64,000 nt of DNA from JTS-RE37 sp041743975. Its GTDB lineage: Bacteria > Bacteroidota > Bacteroidia > Flavobacteriales > Flavobacteriaceae. The notes under the pieces are model-generated. The model made no database searches and was not told the origin of the DNA. It worked only from the letters and a program-made list of their open reading frames with translations. The DNA is taken from the NCBI GenBank assembly GCA_041743975.1, contig JBGTLT010000183.1, positions 1 through 64,000 of the forward strand, read 5' to 3'. Made by a program: the position numbers and the translations under genes. Position 1 is the first letter of the stretch, and every line of letters starts with the position of its first letter. Positions 53,429 through 61,737 of this stretch are shown piece by piece.

Positions 53429-54256
53429 ATGATCATCGATTCACATCAGCATTTCTGGCAATATGACCCTGGCAGGCACCATTGGATGGATGATTCAATG
53501 TCCGTACTGCGCAGGGATTTCCTGCCAGGCGAATTACAGCAGATTTACGGGGAACACAGCATTGATGGCTGTGTTGCGGTACAGGTAGACCAAACACCCG
53601 GGGAGAATGCTTTCCTGGTTAACCTTGCTTCCGAATATCCGTATATAAAGGGTATTGTTGGCTGGGCCGACTTCGCAGACCCGGGGGTGGAAAAGGATTT
53701 GGAGCGATATAGTGACATTAAAAAGATCAAAGGTTTCCGGCACATAGTCCAATCAGAACCGGATCCCAATTTTATCTTGCGGTCCTCCTTCATGAATGGT
53801 ATAGCCTGCCTGGAACAATTTGGATTCACCTATGACATCCTGGTCTTCCCACACCAGCTTGGCGCCGTACTCGAATTTGTAAAAAGGTTTCCTAATCAAA
53901 AATTCATCATAGACCATCTGGCCAAACCTTACATCAGGGATGGGTTTTATGACGGATGGTCTACCCTCATGCAGGCGATCGGAAAACACGAGAACGTATG
54001 CTGTAAATTATCGGGTATGATCACCGAAGCGGACCACCGGGCGTGGAAAAAGGAACATCTCCAACCCTATATGGAGATGGCGCTGGAAACTTTCGGGACT
54101 GCGAGGTTGCTCTATGGATCAGACTGGCCGGTTTGCCTGATGGCGGGAACGTACAGGCAGGTATTGGGTACCCTCCACGATTTTATCACCCGGCTAAGCC
54201 AGGAAGAACAAGTTGCCATCATGGGTGGGAATGCCACTAAGTTTTATAAACTTTGA
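53429..54256 (+). CDS. Amidohydrolase_2 family lactonase (L-fuconolactonase-like)
   Basis: 275 residues. Metal-binding start MIIDSHQHFWQYDPGRHHW (His6, His8), later His and Asp in QKFIIDHLAKP and LYGSDWPVC, and the overall order match L-fuconolactonase and L-rhamnono-lactonase types. It would open a sugar 1,4- or 1,5-lactone to the free acid, the step before a dehydrogenase/dehydratase route. It lies 11 bp after the dehydratase gene and ends the plus-strand operon. Together with the LgoD-like enzyme it suggests L-galactono- or L-fucono-lactone as substrate. Confidence 0.87.
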   Translation: MIIDSHQHFWQYDPGRHHWMDDSMSVLRRDFLPGELQQIYGEHSIDGCVAVQVDQTPGENAFLVNLASEYPYIKGIVGWADFADPGVEKDLERYSDIKKIKGFRHIVQSEPDPNFILRSSFMNGIACLEQFGFTYDILVFPHQLGAVLEFVKRFPNQKFIIDHLAKPYIRDGFYDGWSTLMQAIGKHENVCCKLSGMITEADHRAWKKEHLQPYMEMALETFGTARLLYGSDWPVCLMAGTYRQVLGTLHDFITRLSQEEQVAIMGGNATKFYKL

Positions 54257-54469
54257 AGGGGATACAGGGGTCCGGAAGGTGATCAGGCAGGGTTTAAAAT
54301 CGGATAAGCGTGAGTCCGCCCTTGAATTATACTGGGTATCAGATGCTGCAGAACAGGACAATGTGGCCGGTAAAACCTGAAATCATTGTAAGTGCTGTAA
54401 CTATATCCGCGAAGGAAAACAGGAATGCAGCAGTCGAAAAATTCAGGATCCCTGTTATTGAAAATGATC

Positions 54470-55684
54470 TTATCCGCCAGAGTTATCTGAGGGCTCTGCC
54501 GTAGAGAATTTATAAACTGTTTCCGATTTATAAACCTCACCGGGATCCAGAATTGTATTCGGAAAAGCTTCCCGGTTAGGGGAATCAGGATAGTGCTGTG
54601 TTTCAAGGCAGATTGACCCGCGGAACGGGTAGGCCATGCCTTTTTTTCCGGATACGCTGCCATCCAGGAAATTCCCGCCATAAATCTGCACCGCAGGCTC
54701 GGAGGTGAATACTTCCATTTCCCTTCCACTAACGGGTTCTGTGAGCCGTGCGGCAAAAACCAGCCCTGCCTCGTTTTGAGGTCCCTCATTGATCACAAAG
54801 CTGTGATCATACCCATTGGAGACCTTCAATTGTTCAAAATCCTGGTCCAGATCCTGACCTATTGATTTAGCTTGCCGGAAATCGAACGGGGTACCCGCCA
54901 CCGGAACGATTTCACCCGTGGGGATCAGCCCCTTGTCTACCGCAAGGAAACGGTCTGAATTGATTTGCAGCAGGTGGTCGTTCACATCGCTGGTACCAGC
55001 TCCCTTAAGGTTGAAATAAGAATGGTTGGTAAGGTTTACAGGTGTTTTCTTATCGGTAGTTGCCTCATAGGTGATCTTCAGTTCATTTGCATCTGTAAGA
55101 TTATAGGTTACGCTTACATCCAGGTTGCCCGGATATCCTTCCTCCATATCAGGGGAAACCCTATGGAAGGAAATGCTGTTCCCTGATTGCCCGGTCACAT
55201 GCCATGGAACGGACTCAAAACCTTTGACCCCGCCGTGTAAATGGTTTTCCCCATTATTGAGCGCCAGGGTGTACGTTTTACCGTCTATTTCAAATCGCCC
55301 TTTACCAATCCTGTTGCCGTAACGGCCGATTATGGAGCCGAAATAATTACCGTTCCCTTTCTGATACTGAGCCAGCGTTGAAAAGCCGAGAACTACATCA
55401 GATAGTTTGTCATTACGGTCCGGGACCATCAGGGAAACCAGGCGTTGCCCGTAATTTGTAAAGGTTGCCTCCATGCCATTTTTATTCCTGAGCACATAGA
55501 GCTGAATCGGGATACCATCCAGGGTATCCGTAAAATCTTTAAAGTTTAAACCGGATAAGGTGGTATCGGCCATTGTCTTTTCTATTGGGATACCCCCCGT
55601 TTTATTTGGTTTATTCTCCTTGCAGGCCACGAATGACAGCAAAAGGCCAATACAAATAATAAAGGTGTAATACGGGTTTTTCAT
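54470..55684 (-). CDS. Exported aldose 1-epimerase (mutarotase) lipoprotein
   Basis: About 404 residues from the ATG at 55684 (MKNPYYTF), with a lipoprotein signal (CIGLLLSFVAC, lipidation Cys). The enzyme core includes QRLVSLMVPDRNDKLSDVVL, GRYGNRIGKGRFEIDGK and NGENHLHGG (His). It continues with NLTNHSYFNLKG (second catalytic His) and a C-terminal region with FTSEPAVQIYGGN. It interconverts anomers of aldohexoses in the periplasm or at the surface. It points away from the sugar-acid operon and is divergent from the SUMF1-like gene, sharing a 65-bp promoter region with it. Confidence 0.92.
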   Translation of the reverse strand: MKNPYYTFIICIGLLLSFVACKENKPNKTGGIPIEKTMADTTLSGLNFKDFTDTLDGIPIQLYVLRNKNGMEATFTNYGQRLVSLMVPDRNDKLSDVVLGFSTLAQYQKGNGNYFGSIIGRYGNRIGKGRFEIDGKTYTLALNNGENHLHGGVKGFESVPWHVTGQSGNSISFHRVSPDMEEGYPGNLDVSVTYNLTDANELKITYEATTDKKTPVNLTNHSYFNLKGAGTSDVNDHLLQINSDRFLAVDKGLIPTGEIVPVAGTPFDFRQAKSIGQDLDQDFEQLKVSNGYDHSFVINEGPQNEAGLVFAARLTEPVSGREMEVFTSEPAVQIYGGNFLDGSVSGKKGMAYPFRGSICLETQHYPDSPNREAFPNTILDPGEVYKSETVYKFSTAEPSDNSGG

Positions 55685-55749
55685 GTGTATCCTATTGATT
55701 ATATGAAGATATAAAATAACTTTACAAATCATAATTTATACCACGGAAT

Positions 55750-56883
55750 ATGACGAAGGGCCGTAAAAACTTTTCCCCCAGCTGGTACTGTTTCTTCTTA
55801 TTGGCCTTTTTCAAGCTTGGATGCAAACAGGAGAAGGGATCTGCTGTCCCGGAGAATTTTCCCAGGGAAGAAAACCGGAAGGTATCCCTCCTCCGTCAAT
55901 TACCGGAGGGTACACAGGTGCCGGAAAACATGGTTTGGATCCCCGGAGGGGAATTCTATCGGGGTGCCCTGGCGGATGACCACATGGCCATGTCCCATGA
56001 AAAGCCAACCCACAAAGTAGCTGTAGACGGGTTCTTTATGGATATCCACGAGGTGACCAATGCCCAGTTTGCCGAATTTGTAAACGAAACCGCCTATAAA
56101 ACTATCGCGGAGCAGGAAATTATTTGGGGAGAGATACAAAAACAACTTCCCGAAGGGACAGCGAAACCCCATGATTCCATACTGCAGCCGGGGTCCCTGG
56201 TCTTTAAAAAATCCGCAACCAGCGTCCAGAACCTCTATGACTTTTCCCAATGGTGGCAATGGACCGTTGGAGCCAGTTGGAAACATCCGGACGGCCCTGC
56301 GAGTTCTATAGTTGGAAAAGAGGCATATCCGGTTGTTCATATAGCATTTGAGGATGCACAAGCTTATTGCCACTGGGCAGGGAGGCGTTTGCCCACGGAG
56401 GCTGAATGGGAGTACGCTGCCCGGGGCGGAAAATATGGACAAGTGTATAGCTGGGGAAATGATTCCGCCCAATTAGCCAGGATGGCGAATAGCTGGAACG
56501 GCGAATTCCCGGTTACCAATGACCTTTCGGATGGTTTTGAAGGAAGGGCACCTGTAAAATCATATCCCCCAAATGCATTCGGGTTGTTTGACATGGCTGG
56601 TAACGTGTGGGAATGGACTGGCGACTGGTATCACAGCAATTACTATAACGAATTGAATAAGGCCGGTATTTCTGTCAATCCGTCCGGGGCTGAAACCGCA
56701 TATAACGCCGGAAACCCGTATGCAGTAGAAAAGGTGATCAAAGGAGGGTCATTTCTGTGCAATGCTTCCTATTGCGCCAGCTACCGGGCGTCTGCCCGCA
56801 TGGCTACCAGTATCGATTCCTCCCTGGAACATCTGGGTTTCCGAACGGTTGCAAGCCTGGATATGATACAGAAAGGGAAATGA
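55750..56883 (+). CDS. Formylglycine-generating enzyme (SUMF1-like) lipoprotein
   Basis: 377 residues. Lipoprotein-type signal with Cys at about residue 25. The FGE-sulfatase fold is clear: MVWIPGGEFYRGA, DIHEVTNAQFAEFV, AGRRLPTEAEWEYAARGG, FGLFDMAGNVWEWTGDWY and KGGSFLCNASYCASYRASAR. The last holds Cys337 and Cys342, spaced like Cys336/Cys341 of human SUMF1 (GGSYMCHRSYC), so it can in principle oxidise Cys to formylglycine in type I sulfatases. Many paralogues lack these cysteines, so this is informative. Sulfatases are not in the window, but such organisms often use sulfated algal polysaccharides. Confidence 0.88.
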   Translation: MTKGRKNFSPSWYCFFLLAFFKLGCKQEKGSAVPENFPREENRKVSLLRQLPEGTQVPENMVWIPGGEFYRGALADDHMAMSHEKPTHKVAVDGFFMDIHEVTNAQFAEFVNETAYKTIAEQEIIWGEIQKQLPEGTAKPHDSILQPGSLVFKKSATSVQNLYDFSQWWQWTVGASWKHPDGPASSIVGKEAYPVVHIAFEDAQAYCHWAGRRLPTEAEWEYAARGGKYGQVYSWGNDSAQLARMANSWNGEFPVTNDLSDGFEGRAPVKSYPPNAFGLFDMAGNVWEWTGDWYHSNYYNELNKAGISVNPSGAETAYNAGNPYAVEKVIKGGSFLCNASYCASYRASARMATSIDSSLEHLGFRTVASLDMIQKGK

Positions 56884-56924
56884 AAGTCCATATTCAGTGG
56901 CAATGGCATCATAATAACTTTTAA

Positions 56925-56932
56925 TAACTTTG
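56925..56932 (+). promoter_or_regulatory. Candidate -7 box for trxB
   Basis: TAACTTTG fits the Bacteroidota TAnnTTTG consensus, 63 bp before the trxB start. A matching -33 TTTG was not seen at the usual distance. Confidence 0.3.
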
Positions 56933-56995
56933 GGTGTAAGGAAATAAGTAAAAATCCTACTTTTACAGCCTAGTATTTATTGTGAAAAACTGATT

Positions 56996-57961
56996 ATGTC
57001 TGAAAAAACAGAACGAATAAAAACCCTCATCCTTGGTTCAGGCCCGGCCGGTTATACGGCTGCCATATATGCGGCCCGCGCTGACCTTAAGCCTGTAATA
57101 TATACCGGGATGGAACCCGGGGGACAATTGACGACAACAACAGAGGTAGATAACTTTCCGGGTTATCCTGATGGGGTGGAAGGTCCCGCAATGATGGTTG
57201 ACCTGCAAAAACAGGCAGAACGTTTCGGTACTGAAGTGCGCATTGGCATGGCTACTGCTGTGGATTTCAGCGATGAAGCAGGGGGGATCCATAAAGTCAC
57301 TATTGATGATTCAAAGGAGGTGGAAGCGGAAACCGTTATCATTGCTACCGGGGCAACAGCAAAATATCTGAACATTCCAAGTGAACAACGTTTACGGGGT
57401 GGGGGGGTGTCTGCCTGCGCGGTGTGTGACGGATTTTTCTACAAAGGGCAGGATGTTGCCATTGTGGGCGGGGGAGATACTGCGGCAGAAGAGGCCTCCT
57501 ACCTTGCCAATATTTGCAATAAGGTAACCATGTTGGTGCGGAAAGACAGCATGAGGGCGTCCAAGGCCATGCAGCACCGCGTAGAGAGTTTAAAGAATAT
57601 AGAAATACGATACAACACCCAGGTGGACGAGATCCTGGGAGAGCAGGTGGTGGAAGGATTGCGTATGGTCAACAACCAGACTGGGGAAAAGGAAGAGATA
57701 GAGATAACCGGGTTTTTTGTCGCAATAGGCCATACACCCAATACGGCCATTTTTAAAGGACAATTACAAATGGATGATACGGGCTACGTGGTTACCAAGG
57801 GAAAATCGACCAGAACTACAAAACCCGGTGTATTTGCCAGCGGCGATGTGCAGGATAAGGAATACAGGCAGGCTGTAACAGCAGCGGGCACCGGGTGCAT
57901 GGCAGCCCTGGATGCAGAACGGTACCTGGCATCAATAGAAACCCCCCATGAGGTGGCGTAA
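56996..57961 (+). CDS. trxB: Thioredoxin-disulfide reductase
   Basis: 321 residues of the low-molecular-weight thioredoxin reductase family. FAD-binding LILGSGPAGYTAAIYAAR, redox-active Cys141/Cys144 in SACAVCDGFF, NADPH-binding VAIVGGGDTAAEEA, and the C-terminal FAD motif GVFASGDVQDKEYRQ are all present. It keeps thioredoxin reduced using NADPH. Start, length and motifs match trxB exactly. It is monocistronic and convergent with the lipocalin-like gene across the second copy of the 49-bp repeat. Confidence 0.97.
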   Translation: MSEKTERIKTLILGSGPAGYTAAIYAARADLKPVIYTGMEPGGQLTTTTEVDNFPGYPDGVEGPAMMVDLQKQAERFGTEVRIGMATAVDFSDEAGGIHKVTIDDSKEVEAETVIIATGATAKYLNIPSEQRLRGGGVSACAVCDGFFYKGQDVAIVGGGDTAAEEASYLANICNKVTMLVRKDSMRASKAMQHRVESLKNIEIRYNTQVDEILGEQVVEGLRMVNNQTGEKEEIEITGFFVAIGHTPNTAIFKGQLQMDDTGYVVTKGKSTRTTKPGVFASGDVQDKEYRQAVTAAGTGCMAALDAERYLASIETPHEVA

Positions 57962-58006
57962 GCCGTACCGGCAATTAATCAAGCAATTCCGCTGGGCTTC
58001 CGATTT

Positions 58007-58055
58007 CACCTCTCCTCTGGAGAGGTCGATACCGCCTAAGCGGTTTCGGGTGAGG
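58007..58055. repeat. 49-bp imperfect dispersed repeat, copy 2
   Basis: 43 of 49 bases match copy 1 at 49479-49527, counted by eye. The stem CGATACCGC / GCGGTTTCG with loop CTAA has one mismatch. It lies between the convergent trxB and lipocalin-like genes, where it could help end transcription. Confidence 0.8.
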
Positions 58056-58107
58056 CACGGGATCAGCCATGATTCCAATTTTTAAATAGTATTCAGTGGC
58101 CTCAGCC

Positions 58108-58554
58108 TCAATTCAGTCGTTTATAACTCTCCGAAGAGATGCGGCTGCCATCTTCATCAGTAAAGATCTGTGTAAATGTACTGTCAGTAAGAATCAGTTC
58201 CATTTCCCATATCATATTATCATTCGCTATTTTTAGCATGGAAGCAGACATATACTCCAATTTTTCGGTAAGGGTACTGTCTGATATGGTATAGGATCCG
58301 TATCCGAACCATTCTATCGAATCCGCAGGGACGAAACGGGTCCACATGACCTTCCCATTGTAATACATTTTGATTTGCCTGTACCCAGCTGTCGCGGGGA
58401 TAGTATCTATGATATCAGTACCATCATAATTGTGCCTGCTTGCAAGCTCCCAGGTCCCTTCAATCGATGCCTTTGATTGTGGTTTAACAACATTAAAATT
58501 GGAAGCGGATACAAATATCAACATCAGAATAACCAAGCCGAGGAGTTTTTTCAT
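58108..58554 (-). CDS. Exported lipocalin-like protein
   Basis: 148 residues. N-terminal signal (LLGLVILMLIFVSASNF). The mature part begins with ASIEGTWELASRHNYDG, the G-x-W motif of lipocalin-like folds, and continues with beta strands (IKMYYNGKVMWTRFVP, SYTISDSTLTEKLEYM). Such lipocalin-like proteins in Bacteroidota are periplasmic and of unknown ligand. No enzymatic motif is seen. It is convergent with trxB and lies 103 bp from the BioF-like gene's end, with no link of function. Confidence 0.75.
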   Translation of the reverse strand: MKKLLGLVILMLIFVSASNFNVVKPQSKASIEGTWELASRHNYDGTDIIDTIPATAGYRQIKMYYNGKVMWTRFVPADSIEWFGYGSYTISDSTLTEKLEYMSASMLKIANDNMIWEMELILTDSTFTQIFTDEDGSRISSESYKRLN

Positions 58555-58657
58555 GGTTGTGTATTTTTAAATTTCTTGTTAAAAGTTACGAATTTTTTTG
58601 GTATGCACATGCCCTTTATAATTTATTTGTGCAGCGGTACTAAAAGGGATGTGAAAT

Positions 58658-59731
58658 TTAAAATGTATCCTGAAAATAGGCATTCAGGGCCTTAGAGAGT
58701 TCCAGAATATCTTCCCGGGTATGAGATGCCGTAATTACGATTCTACTTGTACGCCCTGCACCTTCAGAAGGGTAGGAAAAATCTGTAATAATAATCCCAT
58801 TATTTTCAAGGTGTTTTGTTAAACCGGGGTCGGCATAACTGTAAGTTGGGTGCCCCGCGACTTGACTGAGCTTCAATCCCGCTTTTATAGCGGTGGCTGC
58901 CACTTGCATATGGAGCTCCAGGATCCGCAATTTTTGCACCACCATTCCGTGGCTGCCGATCAGGGTCGCCATAAAGGCAGGGGCGGCCGGACTTGCACCT
59001 CCGAAGAGGTCCGATTCCGAAATGGCAGTGATACGGCTTTTAGTCCCTAACAGAGCACCGCCCTGTATCCCCAGTGCTTTCCCCAGCGAACAGCATACCA
59101 TCACCTCTTTCGCCCCTAATCCCCCAAGGATCGAAAAAACCCCGTTCCCATTCCGGCCTGCGATACCAATCCCGTGGGAATCATCCGCAACGATAATCAA
59201 TTCGTTTAGCGGCAGGGAACGGAGACCTTCGAAGTCTGGAAAGTTTGCACCCGAAAAATCTATGGAATCCAGGCAAACAACAGGCGTTATCCCTTTATGC
59301 CGTACCAGGTGTTCACGCAGGGCGCTATTCAATGAAGTATAGGTGACATAGGATTTTACCCTGTCTTTGGCGTTTGCAGGCAGGAAAAGGGCCGAATGGC
59401 TATTTGGAGTATGGAAAAACCGGTATTGTTCACTGTTGAAATGGCTGCATACCAATTGCCCGGCCAGGTAGCCAGATGAAATGGTGAGTGCCGCCTCACA
59501 GCCTGTCCAGGAGGCCAGGAACTTTTCCGCATCCTCGTAAATGGTGAGTCGGACATTGGATTTCCTGGATGCACCGTAATTGGTCCCGTACATCATGATG
59601 TTCCGGATGAAAAGCTGTTGGAAGTCTTCGTCGGTCTGCAAACCCAGGTAGGCAGTACCCCCAAAATAAAGGTATTTTTTATGACCGATACTGATTTCCC
59701 GGCCCGGGTAAGTATCCAGGTTGAATGTCAT
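58658..59731 (-). CDS. BioF-like PLP-dependent aminotransferase/acyltransferase
   Basis: 357 residues, fold type I PLP enzyme of the alpha-oxoamine synthase group. Conserved GTNYGASRKSNVRL, substrate/cofactor loop LTISSGYLAGQLVCSHF, IIVADDSHGIGIAGRNG (PLP Asp/His), and VCCSLGKALGIQGGALL with Lys218 as the likely PLP Schiff-base residue. It could condense an amino acid with an acyl-CoA (as in 8-amino-7-oxononanoate or amino-ketone synthesis). It is shorter than BioF (about 385), and no other biotin gene is near. The start overlaps the epimerase stop codon by 4 bp (ATGA), so the two are translationally coupled. Confidence 0.87.
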   Translation of the reverse strand: MTFNLDTYPGREISIGHKKYLYFGGTAYLGLQTDEDFQQLFIRNIMMYGTNYGASRKSNVRLTIYEDAEKFLASWTGCEAALTISSGYLAGQLVCSHFNSEQYRFFHTPNSHSALFLPANAKDRVKSYVTYTSLNSALREHLVRHKGITPVVCLDSIDFSGANFPDFEGLRSLPLNELIIVADDSHGIGIAGRNGNGVFSILGGLGAKEVMVCCSLGKALGIQGGALLGTKSRITAISESDLFGGASPAAPAFMATLIGSHGMVVQKLRILELHMQVAATAIKAGLKLSQVAGHPTYSYADPGLTKHLENNGIIITDFSYPSEGAGRTSRIVITASHTREDILELSKALNAYFQDTF

Positions 59732-60741
59732 GCCCGTAAGCTTACCCCGCTCCCGCCTGTTTGTGGGAATACCACCTTACCGGAATCAAGGATCTTAACC
59801 CCGTCTGCAATATCGGAAGCAAGGAGCATGGCACCGTCCATATCTACATAATCAAGCTGTGGTAGCAATTGGGCAATGGCAGAAATACCGACGGTAGATT
59901 CCGTCATACAGCCCACCATGACTTTCAGCCCCAGGTCTTTTCCTTTTTGGATCATTCGCAGGGCAGGGGTAAGGCCGCCGCATTTGCTCAACTTTATATT
60001 TATCCCATTAAAATGAAGTGCGCATTTCTCCACATCCTGTTCCTCAATGCAACTTTCATCGGCTATCACAGGAAGGACACTGTGGTGAAGCACCCTTTCC
60101 ATCCCCGCCCAGTCCGAGGCTTTCAGGGGCTGTTCCAAAAATTCCACCCCCAATTCCTTTAATATCCGGGCATTGGAAATGGTCTCCTTTACCGTCCAGG
60201 CGCAATTAGCATCGATCCGGAAAACGGCATCTGTATGCTTTCGCAGTTCGCGGACAATAGCAACATCACTTTCTGTCCCTAATTTGATCTTGTATATCGG
60301 CCAGGGTGTCTCCTGCATCTTTGCTACCATCTTGTCGATGCTGTCTATTCCGATGGTATAGTTTGTTACAGGGTAAGTATCAACTGAAGTTCCCCATGTT
60401 TCATACAGGGGCTTCCCCAACAGTTTCCCATAGAGGTCATGTGCCGCCAGGTCTAAAGCGCACATCGAAAAGTTGCCCACGCCTTTATCGCGAAGGAATT
60501 CATGGAAACCTTCCGGTTTGTCAAAGGGAAAAGATTCAATAAGCGGTCTTATGGCCTCGATTTCAGCCTGCATACCCTCACAGGAGACGTGATAATAAGG
60601 GTTCGCGGTTGATTCACCATAACCGGTAGTACCGTTTAGCGCAAGGCTCACTACCAACGAATCCTGGAAATCATAGGATTCCCTGGATATACTGAAAGTG
60701 TGTTTCAGCGGGAGTACAAATTTTTTTAATGATAGCTGCAT
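59728..60741 (-). CDS. Dipeptide epimerase (enolase superfamily)
   Basis: 337 residues. The muconate-lactonizing subgroup of the enolase superfamily: metal-binding FRIDANCAW (Asp), EFLEQPLKASDW (Glu), VIADESCIEEQDV (Asp/Glu), and catalytic lysines in YKIKLGTE (KxK) and INIKLSKCGGLTPAL. The DxD-like MDGAMLLASDIADG near the end fits L-Ala-D/L-Glu-type dipeptide epimerases. It probably recycles murein peptides or changes the configuration of a dipeptide. It is directly coupled with the BioF-like gene. The substrate is not proven. Confidence 0.87.
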   Translation of the reverse strand: MQLSLKKFVLPLKHTFSISRESYDFQDSLVVSLALNGTTGYGESTANPYYHVSCEGMQAEIEAIRPLIESFPFDKPEGFHEFLRDKGVGNFSMCALDLAAHDLYGKLLGKPLYETWGTSVDTYPVTNYTIGIDSIDKMVAKMQETPWPIYKIKLGTESDVAIVRELRKHTDAVFRIDANCAWTVKETISNARILKELGVEFLEQPLKASDWAGMERVLHHSVLPVIADESCIEEQDVEKCALHFNGINIKLSKCGGLTPALRMIQKGKDLGLKVMVGCMTESTVGISAIAQLLPQLDYVDMDGAMLLASDIADGVKILDSGKVVFPQTGGSGVSLRA

Positions 60742-60781
60742 CTACGATTAATTTGCACTAATATAGGCAAACGGTATTGAT

Positions 60782-60829
60782 AAAAAAATCAGAACCCCGC
60801 CATCCCGATTGCCATCGGAATACCGGGGT
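60782..60829 (-). terminator. Rho-independent terminator of the head-GIN gene
   Basis: Outer stem ACCCCG / CGGGGT and inner stem CCGAT / ATCGG, followed on the minus strand by a T-run (plus-strand AAAAAAA at 60782-60788). It lies just after the stop codon of the head-GIN gene. Confidence 0.8.
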
Positions 60830-60854
60830 CGCCCGCCTTAGGGTGGTATGTTTG

Positions 60855-61577
60855 CTAGTACTTATGAACGCTGCCTGAAACTGATTTTTTCTTTTGCACG
60901 GAAGCCTCCCCTGTGTAAGATATATCGGCACCGCTGCTTGCGTCTGCTACAAGCGATTCGGAAACATTTACAGATATGTCTGCACCACTGCTTGCATCAG
61001 CATGGCAGGTATTCACCCTTAGGTCCCGTGCCTTGATGTTGGAGCCACTGCTTGCATTGGCATAAAAAAGATTGGCCTCCCCTGAAATTTTGATATCCGC
61101 ACCACTGCTTGTATCGGCGGAGATCTCATCCGCTGTGAGCTCAATCTCCAGATCGGATCCACTGCTGGCATCAAGCGATATTTTATCTGCCTTAACGGGA
61201 TTTTGGACGAGCAGGTCTGCGCCGCTGGAACTCTTCAGGGAAGTTATGTGCGGAAGGGAAACGTAAATTTTCTTGGTCGCCCTTCCAATGTTCTCTATTG
61301 CGTGAATTTTAAGTTTGCCGTCAGTCATATCCGTACCGATCAAGTCGATGATATTTTCATCAGCCTCCACCGTAATTTCAAAATTGTCACCCTGGGTTAC
61401 ATATACATCCAAACCTTCGGAAGCAGATACCGCAGTAAATTCTTCTGTAATTTCACGTTGGTCCCTGGTGACCTCCCCATTCCCTTTCCTGCCCTCTCCG
61501 AAATTCATATCAAAGGCACAGGAAGAAAGAAAAAGTGCCATTAAGAGGGCAATTGTGATTTTTGCTAGTGTTGTCAT
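60855..61577 (-). CDS. Head GIN domain (DUF2807) lipoprotein
   Basis: 240 residues. Lipoprotein signal (LLMALFLSSC, lipidation Cys). The mature part is a head-GIN/DUF2807 beta-helix: FTAVSASEGLDVYVTQGD, then regular turns of the type SSSGADLLV, DASSGSDLEI, DTSSGADIKI, NASSGSNIKA, DASSGADISV, DASSGADISY. Each turn places an Asp/Ser cluster on one face. The family is common in Bacteroidota outer membranes or periplasm, with unclear function, and often sits next to PspC and PadR genes as here. A terminator follows. Confidence 0.9.
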   Translation of the reverse strand: MTTLAKITIALLMALFLSSCAFDMNFGEGRKGNGEVTRDQREITEEFTAVSASEGLDVYVTQGDNFEITVEADENIIDLIGTDMTDGKLKIHAIENIGRATKKIYVSLPHITSLKSSSGADLLVQNPVKADKISLDASSGSDLEIELTADEISADTSSGADIKISGEANLFYANASSGSNIKARDLRVNTCHADASSGADISVNVSESLVADASSGADISYTGEASVQKKKSVSGSVHKY

Positions 61578-61737
61578 GATTGTTGTTTTTTAAGTTGTCC
61601 CTTCCATTATTATTGCATCCAACGGAAGTCACATAGTTTGTAAAGGTTTATTTGATGGAATAAATTTGCTGATTACCGGCTGGTTTTACACATTAAAATG
61701 ACTGAACTGTATAATTGCGGACTTGAGTCGTACTATT

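Noticed and set aside
54310..54504. 64-codon plus-strand frame after the lactonase gene
   Set aside because: No motif, overlaps the end of the epimerase gene, and is better explained as a spacer.
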